Source: VAZQ01 sp035293945
GTDB taxonomy: Bacteria > Pseudomonadota > Alphaproteobacteria > Rhizobiales > Xanthobacteraceae
Reading direction: 5' to 3'
DNA length: 64,000 nt
Assembly: GCA_035293945.1 (NCBI GenBank)
Contig: DATGLV010000039.1
Coordinates: forward strand, 248,001-312,000
The notes beneath the pieces are model-generated. The model was not told where the DNA came from and did not search any database. It saw nothing but the letters and a program-made list of their open reading frames with translations. The translations under genes and the position numbers were made by a program. This document shows, piece after piece, positions 57,840-64,000 of this stretch (position 1 is the first letter of the stretch; every line of letters starts with the position of its first letter).

Positions 57840-58862
57840 ATGATGGCTGCTAATTCTCACGCCAAAAGCGTGCTCGCTCTCATAGTTTCCGCAACCGCGG
57901 CCCTCGGTGCTGCCCCCGCCTCCGCGCAAGCTCTCGACAAGGTCTCCTTCGGCACCAATTGGGTCGCAGAGGCCGAGCACGGGGGCTTCTATCAGGCGCT
58001 GGCCGATGGCACCTATCGCCGTTATGGGCTCGACGTCACCATCGTGCCCGGCGGCCCGAACGTGAACAACCGCATCCTGCTGCCGGTCGGACGAATCGAC
58101 TTCTTCATGAGCGCCAATTCGCTGCAGTCGTTCGATGCAGTCGAGCAGAACATTCCGACGCTCGCGGTCGCCGCCATGTTTCAGAAGGACCCACAGGTAC
58201 TGATCGCGCACCCGGGGGTGGAGAAATTCGAGGACCTCAAAGGCCTGACGCTGTTCGTCTCCAAAGAGGGCATCGCCAGCTACTTCCAATGGCTGAAAGC
58301 CGACTACGGCTTTAGCGAGGCGCGGGTCAAACCCTACACCTTCAATCCGCAGCCGTTTCTCGCGGACAAGAACAGCGCCATGCAGGGCTATGTGACGTCG
58401 GAGCCCTATCAGATCGAAACGCAGGGCGGCTTCAAGCCCAAAGTGTTCTTGCTCGCCGATCAAGGGTTCAACGCCTATTCGACGCTGATCGAGACACGTC
58501 GTGACCTGGTCAAGCAGAAGCCCGATCTGGTGCAGCGCTTCGTCGATGCTTCGATCATCGGTTGGTATCATTACATCTATGGCGACAACAAAGCCGGCAA
58601 CGACCTGATCAAGAAAGGCAACCCGGAAATGACCGATGCTTTGCTCGCCTATTCGGTCGCCAAGATGAAGGAATACGGCATCGTCGACTCCGGCGACACC
58701 ACGACGCTCGGCATCGGTGCCATGACGGACGAACGCACCAAGAGCTTTTTCGACAAGATGGTGCGCGCGGGCGTGGTCAAGGCCTCGATCGATCCGCGGA
58801 AGGCCTATACGTTGCAATTCGTCAACAAGGGCGTCGGCCTCGACTTGCGTCCGAAGAACTGA
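57840..58862 (+). CDS. ABC importer substrate-binding protein, NMT1/THI5-like
   Basis: 340 residues. Signal peptide (HAKSVLALIVSATAALGAAP, cleavage after ASAQA), then LDKVSFGTNWVAEAEHGGFY and YRRYGLDVTIVPGGPNVNNR, the family pattern of sulfonate/taurine/pyrimidine-precursor receptors. First of a three-gene importer (receptor, ATPase, permease) with short spacing. ATG 57840 or 57843. The neighbouring E1 enzyme uses thiamine diphosphate, and THI5-like receptors can bind thiamine precursors, but no THI box is present upstream. Ligand unknown. Confidence 0.88.
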   Translation: MMAANSHAKSVLALIVSATAALGAAPASAQALDKVSFGTNWVAEAEHGGFYQALADGTYRRYGLDVTIVPGGPNVNNRILLPVGRIDFFMSANSLQSFDAVEQNIPTLAVAAMFQKDPQVLIAHPGVEKFEDLKGLTLFVSKEGIASYFQWLKADYGFSEARVKPYTFNPQPFLADKNSAMQGYVTSEPYQIETQGGFKPKVFLLADQGFNAYSTLIETRRDLVKQKPDLVQRFVDASIIGWYHYIYGDNKAGNDLIKKGNPEMTDALLAYSVAKMKEYGIVDSGDTTTLGIGAMTDERTKSFFDKMVRAGVVKASIDPRKAYTLQFVNKGVGLDLRPKN

Positions 58863-58878
58863 ACATCCCGCTGCGGAA

Positions 58879-59652
58879 GTGGTCAGCGCTCCCATCGTCA
58901 CGCTGCGCGACGTCGGCAAGACGTTCGGCAACGGTGTTACGGCGCTCGACGGCTTCGATCTCGACGTGCGCCCGGGCGAGTTCCTGACGCTGCTCGGCCC
59001 TAGCGGTTGCGGCAAGTCGACGGTGCTGCGGATCATCGCCGGGCTCAGCGCCGTCAGCGGCGGCCGCATCGAATGGTCCGCGAGCGAAGTCGGCTCCGCC
59101 GCCACCCGCCAGATCGGCTTCGTGTTTCAGGAGCCGACTTTGATGCCCTGGGCGACCGTCGAAGCCAATGTGCGCCTGCCGCTCAAGCTCCGGGGGCTCG
59201 ACCGCAGCTCCGCATCGCGGGTTGCGGCCGCGCTCGCGCGGGTGGGATTGGTCGGCTTCGCGCAAGCCTATCCGCGCGAGCTTTCCGGCGGCATGAAGAT
59301 GCGCGCCTCGATCGCGCGCGCGCTCGTCACCGAGCCGAAGTTGTTGCTGATGGATGAGCCGTTCGCAGCGCTCGACGAGATCACTCGCTTCCGCCTGAAC
59401 CGCGATCTATTGAGCCTCTGGCAAAGCCTGGGAAAGACCGTGGTGTTTGTCACGCATTCGGTATTCGAGTCGGTCTATCTTTCCAGCAGGATCGTCGTCA
59501 TGAGCCCGCGGCCGGGCCGGGTCTTCCGCGAGATCGAGATTGCGGCTCCCTATCCGCGCGACGAGCGCTTTCGCACCTCGTCCGAATATGCGGCCTGGTG
59601 CCGCACGGCTTCGGAAGCCCTGGCCGAGGCCATGGCGGGAGAGTCCTCATGA
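58879..59652 (+). CDS. ABC importer ATP-binding protein (SsuB/TauB type)
   Basis: 257 residues from a GTG start. Walker A GPSGCGKSTVLRI, Q-loop FQEPTLMPWATV, signature LSGGMKMRASIARAL, Walker B LLMDEPFAALDE, H-loop VFVTHSVFE. Typical of the nitrate/sulfonate/taurine subfamily. In LSGGMKMR the usual Gln after the signature is Met, common in this subfamily. Overlaps the permease start by 4 bases. It energises uptake through the following permease. Confidence 0.93.
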   Translation: MVSAPIVTLRDVGKTFGNGVTALDGFDLDVRPGEFLTLLGPSGCGKSTVLRIIAGLSAVSGGRIEWSASEVGSAATRQIGFVFQEPTLMPWATVEANVRLPLKLRGLDRSSASRVAAALARVGLVGFAQAYPRELSGGMKMRASIARALVTEPKLLLMDEPFAALDEITRFRLNRDLLSLWQSLGKTVVFVTHSVFESVYLSSRIVVMSPRPGRVFREIEIAAPYPRDERFRTSSEYAAWCRTASEALAEAMAGESS

Positions 59653-60479
59653 GATCCGATCGCACGCCTACCACCGAGGACCGGTCCGTAGCGCGGCGCT
59701 TCGACCGATGGGCGCGCGTCCTGTTGCCGGCCATAGTGCTTGCGGTCGTTGTCCTGGCCTGGGACATCGTAGTGCGAATCAACGACATCCCGCCCTACGT
59801 GCTGCCCGGCCCACGGCTTGTCTTCACGACCCTGTGGTCCGACCGGGAGCTGCTTTTCGGTTCGCTCCTGGTCACGCTCATCACAACACTCGAGGGATTC
59901 GCCCTGGCGCTCGCCGGCGGCGTTGGGCTTGCCGTGCTCTTCAACCAATCGCGTCTCGTCGAGTACTCGCTCTATCCCTATGCGGTCATCCTGCAGGTGA
60001 CCCCGATCGTCGCTATTGCGCCGCTGCTGTTGATCTATCTGCCGCAGCAGGGTGCTGTGCTTGCTTGCGCCTGGATTGTCGCCTTCTTCCCGGTGCTCGC
60101 CAACGCCACGCTCGGATTGAGCTCGGTCGACCGCAATCTCGCCGACCTCTTCGCACTTTACGGGGCTTCGCGTACCCAGCTTCTGTTCCGGCTTAAATTG
60201 CCGTCGGCACTGCCCTACATCCTTGCCGGCATGAAGATCGCCGGCGGGCTGTCGCTGATCGGTGCGGTGGTGGCCGAGATCGCCGCCGGCTCGGCGGGCG
60301 CCGGCTCAGGTCTGGCCTACCGGATCGCCGAGTCCGGCTACCGCCTCAACATCCCGCGCATGTTCGCGGCCCTCCTGCTGCTGTCGGCGACCGGCGTGAT
60401 CATCTTCTTTACACTTTCGCTGTTCGCTCATCTGCTGTTGCGCCGCTGGCACGAAAGCGCCATCGCGCCCGACCGGTGA
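59649..60479 (+). CDS. ABC importer permease (SsuC/TauC type)
   Basis: 276 residues. About six membrane spans (LLPAIVLAVVVLAWDIVV, LLVTLITTLEGFALALAGGV, YPYAVILQVTPIVAIAPLLL, and so on), with the EAA loop around DLFALYGASRTQLLFRLKLP, which binds the ATPase. The start ATG overlaps the ATPase stop (ATGA at 59649-59652); the open frame further upstream is inside the ATPase gene. The C-terminus is followed by a gap of 130 bases before the E1 alpha gene, so these belong to adjoining but perhaps separate units. Confidence 0.92.
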   Translation: MRSDRTPTTEDRSVARRFDRWARVLLPAIVLAVVVLAWDIVVRINDIPPYVLPGPRLVFTTLWSDRELLFGSLLVTLITTLEGFALALAGGVGLAVLFNQSRLVEYSLYPYAVILQVTPIVAIAPLLLIYLPQQGAVLACAWIVAFFPVLANATLGLSSVDRNLADLFALYGASRTQLLFRLKLPSALPYILAGMKIAGGLSLIGAVVAEIAAGSAGAGSGLAYRIAESGYRLNIPRMFAALLLLSATGVIIFFTLSLFAHLLLRRWHESAIAPDR

Positions 60480-60609
60480 GGTGCGCAACCCTGTCAAGAC
60501 CGACAATTTTCGGCCTATCCGCCCGCCCCCCGGTTGACTATTTTCGCCTCTGACCGCTCTTACCGATCTACCGCACGCGATCCCCGCGCCCCGGTTTCGA
60601 GGACCTCGC

Positions 60610-61641
60610 ATGGACAGCAAAGTGACCACAGCCCCGGAAGCGCGCCCGGGGATCAATGACGATATCGGCGAGGCGCTGCGGCTGCGTCTTTATCGGACCC
60701 AGTTTCAGCTGCGTGAGGCCGAGCAGCGCGCCTTCGACCTGTTCCTGCAGAACCTGGTGAAGGGCACCAGCCACCTCTCGCTCGGACAGGAGGCAGTCGC
60801 GGCGGGTTTTGCGGTTGCGATGCGGCCCGGTGATCTTTCTTTCTGCACCTATCGGGGACATGCCCACACGTTGGCCCGGGGCGTGCCGGTCGAGCAGGTG
60901 CTGGGCGAGCTGATGCAGCGCGACAACGGTCTCATGCGCGGCAAGGGTGGCTCCATGCACCTGACTTCCGTCGAACGCGGCGTAATGGGCTCCTATGCGA
61001 TCATCGGGGCGCATCTGCCGATTGCCTGCGGGGCTGCCTGGCGGGCGCAGTACAAGGGCCAGAAGGATGTATCGGTCTGCTTTTTTGGCGACGGCACGAC
61101 CAATATCGGAGCCTTCCACGAGGCGTTGAACTTCGCTGCGGTGTGGAAGCTTCCGGTTATCTTCGTCTGCGAGAACAATCTCTACATGGAATATACGCCG
61201 ATCGCCGACGTCACCGCGGTTCCGCATCCGGCCGCCGATCGCGCCGCCGCATATGGCCTCGAGCGGATCCTGATCGACGGCAACGACGCAGACGTGGTCT
61301 ACCGCACCGCCTCAAGCGCATACGAGCGCGCGCGCGCCGGGAAGGGGCCTGCACTGATCGAATGCCTGACCTACCGCCACAGCGGTCATTCGCGTGCCGA
61401 TCCGGCCAAATATCGCCCCGAAGGCGAGCTCGAGAAATGGAAGGAGCGTGATCCGATCAGGGTCTATCGCGAGCGGCTCAAGCAGTTCGGCATAGCCGAG
61501 GACGTGATTCACGGCATCGAGGCGGAGGTCAAGCGCGAGGTCGATGCGGCGACCGAGGCATGCAAGGCGGCGCCGATGCCATCGCTCGATATCCTGACCA
61601 CCGACGTCTATGCCGACGGGGGATTCGCATGGCGGAATTGA
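60610..61641 (+). CDS. Thiamine-diphosphate-dependent dehydrogenase E1, alpha subunit (AcoA/PdhA type)
   Basis: 343 residues. The TPP/Mg motif GDGTTNIGAFHEALNFAAVW ends VFVCENN as expected (GDG to NN). Earlier landmarks are SHLSLGQEAVAAG, RGHAHTLARGV, and GKGGSMHLTS. This two-subunit E1 form carries out decarboxylation of a 2-oxoacid or cleavage of acetoin, loading the product on the lipoyl group of an E2. The absence of E2 and E3 nearby downstream is notable. The beta-subunit gene starts within the 3' end of this one. Confidence 0.92.
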   Translation: MDSKVTTAPEARPGINDDIGEALRLRLYRTQFQLREAEQRAFDLFLQNLVKGTSHLSLGQEAVAAGFAVAMRPGDLSFCTYRGHAHTLARGVPVEQVLGELMQRDNGLMRGKGGSMHLTSVERGVMGSYAIIGAHLPIACGAAWRAQYKGQKDVSVCFFGDGTTNIGAFHEALNFAAVWKLPVIFVCENNLYMEYTPIADVTAVPHPAADRAAAYGLERILIDGNDADVVYRTASSAYERARAGKGPALIECLTYRHSGHSRADPAKYRPEGELEKWKERDPIRVYRERLKQFGIAEDVIHGIEAEVKREVDAATEACKAAPMPSLDILTTDVYADGGFAWRN

Positions 61642-62609
61642 CCTATCGTGACGCAGTGGCGCGCGGCATCGCCCAGGAGATGGCGCGCGACCCGGATGTG
61701 GTCTTCCTCGGCGAGGACGTGGCCAAGGCCGGCGGCGTGTTCAAGGCGACGGTTGGTCTGCTCGAGCAGTTCGGTCCGCTGCGCGTGCGCGACACGCCGA
61801 TCTCCGAGCAGGCGATCCTCGGCGCCGCCATGGGGGCCGCGATGACGGGATTGAGGCCGATTGCGGAAATAATGTTCTCGGATTTCCTCGCGGTCTGCTT
61901 CGACTATATCGCCAATGAGTTCGGCAAGAGCCGCTACATGACCAACGGGCAGGTGAAGTGCCCGCTGGTGGTGCGCACCGGCAATGGCGCCGGCTCCCGC
62001 TTCGGCGCCCAGCACAGCCAGAGCGTCGAGAACTGGTGCATGATGATTCCCGGCCTCAAGGTGGTGGCGCCCTCAAGCCCGCGCGATGTTATCGGCCTAC
62101 TGGCCGCTGCCGTACGTGATCCCGATCCGGTGATCTTCTTCGAGCACAAGTCGCTCTACCCGACCAAAGGCGAGGTGCCGGACGGCGAGATCGTCGATAC
62201 GCTCGGCAGCGCCAAGATCGTGCGCAGTGGCCGCGACGCCACCATTCTGGCGCTCGCCCTGATGGTGCCGCGCGCTGTCGCAGCCGCCGACAAGCTCAAG
62301 GCGGAACACGGCATCGACTGCGAGGTTGTTGACGTGCGATCGCTGGTGCCGCTCGACACGCGGACCATTCTTGGTTCAGTCGGCCGCACCCATCGGCTGT
62401 TCACCGTAGAAGAAAATCCGCGGTTGTGTGGTTGGGGGGCCGAGATCGTCTCGATCGTGGCTGATGAAGCCTTCTACGATCTCGACGGACCGGCGGTGCG
62501 CATCACCACGCCCCACATTCCGCTGCCGGCCGCCGACATCCTGGAGGACCAAGCGCTGCCCACTGTCGACCGCATTGCCGAGCGCGTCGCCCGCTCACTC
62601 AATTCGTAA
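61629..62609 (+). CDS. Thiamine-diphosphate-dependent dehydrogenase E1, beta subunit
   Basis: 326 residues from ATG 61629, overlapping the alpha stop by 13 bases. Typical opening LTYRDAVARGIAQEMARDPD followed by FLGEDVAK, DTPISEQAILGAAMGAAMTG, and the C-terminal transketolase domain EVVDVRSLVPLDTRTILGSV with VEENPRLCGWGAEI. It completes the E1 heterotetramer with the alpha subunit. An aldehyde dehydrogenase gene follows after 15 bases on the same strand, not E2, so the aldehyde released by non-oxidative decarboxylation could be oxidised by the next enzyme (inference). Confidence 0.93.
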   Translation: MAELTYRDAVARGIAQEMARDPDVVFLGEDVAKAGGVFKATVGLLEQFGPLRVRDTPISEQAILGAAMGAAMTGLRPIAEIMFSDFLAVCFDYIANEFGKSRYMTNGQVKCPLVVRTGNGAGSRFGAQHSQSVENWCMMIPGLKVVAPSSPRDVIGLLAAAVRDPDPVIFFEHKSLYPTKGEVPDGEIVDTLGSAKIVRSGRDATILALALMVPRAVAAADKLKAEHGIDCEVVDVRSLVPLDTRTILGSVGRTHRLFTVEENPRLCGWGAEIVSIVADEAFYDLDGPAVRITTPHIPLPAADILEDQALPTVDRIAERVARSLNS

Positions 62610-62624
62610 GGTCATAGGTGCCCA

Positions 62625-64000
62625 ATGTACGAGAATCTCACCGCCAACGTTCCAACCGACCTGTGGATCGGCGGCAAGTGGCGCCCGGCGTCGGATGGCG
62701 GCCGCTTCGACGTCATCGATCCGGCGACCGAGAACAAGATCGCATCGGTCGCGAGCGCGACCACTGAGGATGCCAAGGCCGCCGTCGATGCTGCCAGCAC
62801 GGCTTTCGCCGGTTGGGCCGCAAAGAAGCCGCGCGAGCGTGCCGAGGTTTTGCGCAAGTCCTACGAATTGATCATGCGCGACGCCGAGCGGCTCGCCAAG
62901 CTGATCACGCTCGAGAACGGCAAAGCGCTTCCGGATTCGCGCGGTGAAGTAGCCTATGCGGCCGAGTTCTTTCGCTGGTTCGCCGAGGAGGCGGTGCGCA
63001 ATCTCGGCCAGGTCTCGCGCGCGCCGGCGTCCGGCGCCCGTATCCTGGTCCAGCACAAGCCGGCGGGCGTTGCCGCGCTGGTGACGCCATGGAACTTTCC
63101 CGCCGCAATGGCGACCCGCAAGATCGGGCCGGCGCTCGCGGCCGGTTGCACCGTCGTGCTGAAGCCCGCCTCGGATACGCCGCTCACTATGCTCGCCCTC
63201 ATGCCGATCCTGGAAGAGGCCGGCGTGCCGGCGGGCGTCGTCAATGTCATCCCGTCGCGCTCCTCCGGCAAGGTGGTCGGCGCCATGCTGCATGATATGC
63301 GCGTGCGCGTCATATCTTTCACCGGCTCGACCGAGGTCGGACGCAAGCTCTTGCACGAGGCCGCCGACAATGTGGTGCGCCCCGCGATGGAGCTTGGCGG
63401 CAACGCGCCCTTCATCGTTTTCGAGGACGCCGACATCGATGCCGCCATCGAAGGCGCGATGATCGCCAAAATGCGCAACATGGGCGAGGCCTGTACGTCC
63501 GCCAACCGTTTCTATGTGCACGAGAAGGTGCATGATGAATTCGCCGCCAAGCTCACCGCAAAGATGGCGGCATTCCGCATGGGCAACGGCCTGCAGGAGG
63601 GCGTGACACTGGGGCCCCTCGTAAACGCCGATGCAAAGCAGAAAGTGGCCGAGCTCGTCGACGACGCGGTGAAGAAAGGCGCGAAGGTCCTGACCGGCGG
63701 CAAGCCGGCAGATGGCCCAGGCTTCTTCTATCCGGCGACCGTGCTCGATGGCGTGCCAGATTCCGCCGACCTCCTGCGCGAGGAAATTTTCGGGCCGGTG
63801 GCCGCACTGCAAACCTTCAAGTCCGAAGAGGAGGTGGTGCGCCGCGCCAACGATACCGAATACGGGTTGATTGCCTATCTCTACACCGGTGACGTTGCGC
63901 GCGGCCTGCGTGTCTCCGAGCGGCTCGAATTCGGCATGGTCGGTCTCAACCGCGGCCTTGTCTCCGATCCGGCAGCCCCGTTCGGTGGCATGAAGCAAAG
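62625..64000 (+). CDS. Aldehyde dehydrogenase (succinate-semialdehyde type), cut by the window end
   Basis: 458 complete codons; the C-terminus lies outside. Motifs: VTPWNFP (153-159), MELGG with the general base E256, GEACTSANRF with nucleophile C290. The usual Gly-Gln-x-Cys reads Gly-Glu-Ala-Cys, a small departure also seen in some succinate-semialdehyde and related dehydrogenases. It follows E1 beta after 15 bases and is almost certainly in the same operon. It shares the fold but not close sequence with the ALDH at 286-1713. Confidence 0.92.
   Translation, partial: MYENLTANVPTDLWIGGKWRPASDGGRFDVIDPATENKIASVASATTEDAKAAVDAASTAFAGWAAKKPRERAEVLRKSYELIMRDAERLAKLITLENGKALPDSRGEVAYAAEFFRWFAEEAVRNLGQVSRAPASGARILVQHKPAGVAALVTPWNFPAAMATRKIGPALAAGCTVVLKPASDTPLTMLALMPILEEAGVPAGVVNVIPSRSSGKVVGAMLHDMRVRVISFTGSTEVGRKLLHEAADNVVRPAMELGGNAPFIVFEDADIDAAIEGAMIAKMRNMGEACTSANRFYVHEKVHDEFAAKLTAKMAAFRMGNGLQEGVTLGPLVNADAKQKVAELVDDAVKKGAKVLTGGKPADGPGFFYPATVLDGVPDSADLLREEIFGPVAALQTFKSEEEVVRRANDTEYGLIAYLYTGDVARGLRVSERLEFGMVGLNRGLVSDPAAPFGGMKQ

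Noticed and set aside
57384..59105. Open frame of 573 codons on the minus strand
   Set aside because: Runs opposite the ATP-grasp ligase, receptor and ATPase genes, all of which have clear motifs on the plus strand.

Overview
The window is a GC-rich stretch (roughly 60-65% by eye) with dense coding, GTG and TTG starts, many GTGA/ATGA overlaps and a gene repertoire typical of soil Hyphomicrobiales (Bradyrhizobium, Xanthobacteraceae and relatives). Pointers to that group are many Bug/TTT-type periplasmic receptors without membrane partners, a PF04392-type receptor, xanthine-dehydrogenase-family molybdoenzymes, an Omp25/31-like barrel, and the intergenic palindromic repeats common in Bradyrhizobiaceae. 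The assignment is inferred from style and families, not from a marker gene. I saw no rRNA, tRNA, CRISPR array, transposase or integrase.

Layout. 1-3.6 kb: end of an SDR, an aldehyde dehydrogenase, an Asp-nucleophile alpha/beta hydrolase and a VapBC-like toxin-antitoxin pair with a doubtful antitoxin frame. 3.6-7.1 kb: two tandem paralogous secreted proteins fusing a carboxypeptidase-regulatory-like domain, a c-type heme site and a beta-propeller. 7.4-13.3 kb: CoxL-like molybdoenzyme, GST, Ldh2-type dehydrogenase, a secreted unknown and a frameshifted unknown. 13.4-19.1 kb: M20 amidohydrolase, TPR/GT9-like protein, ECF sigma factor, WYL regulator, PF04392 receptor. 19.1-26.7 kb: TTT receptor, Gfo/Idh oxidoreductase, IorB/IorA-type molybdoenzyme, CobW GTPase and LVIVD-repeat protein. 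26.9-30.7 kb: ABC-2 exporter with HlyD adaptor and divergent TetR regulator. 30.7-32.7 kb: cupin plus RuBisCO-like protein, and a small membrane protein. 33.1-36.7 kb: 3-hydroxyisobutyrate-dehydrogenase-family enzyme, a MITE-like element, a Rieske oxygenase and an outer-membrane barrel.

36.9-46.3 kb is the most distinctive part: four divergent adenylate-forming (acyl-CoA-ligase-like) genes in two convergent pairs, a decayed start of a fifth, two TTT receptors, and a racemase-superfamily protein with the one-cysteine pattern of arylmalonate decarboxylase. I infer a capture, decarboxylation or isomerisation, and CoA-activation route for unknown carboxylic acids. The base composition here looks less GC-rich than the flanks.

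46.4-54.7 kb: two small four-cysteine secreted proteins, a DddP-like M24 protein with an altered metal site, an aldo/keto reductase, a serine-glyoxylate-type aminotransferase and a fused FAD/Fe-S 2-hydroxyacid dehydrogenase. 55.1-57.7 kb: a GNAT-C39 peptidase fusion coupled to an ATP-grasp ligase with a RimK-like domain, a predicted peptide-modification pair. 57.8-64 kb: a taurine/THI5-type ABC importer, the E1 alpha and beta subunits of a 2-oxoacid/acetoin-type dehydrogenase, and a second aldehyde dehydrogenase running off the window.
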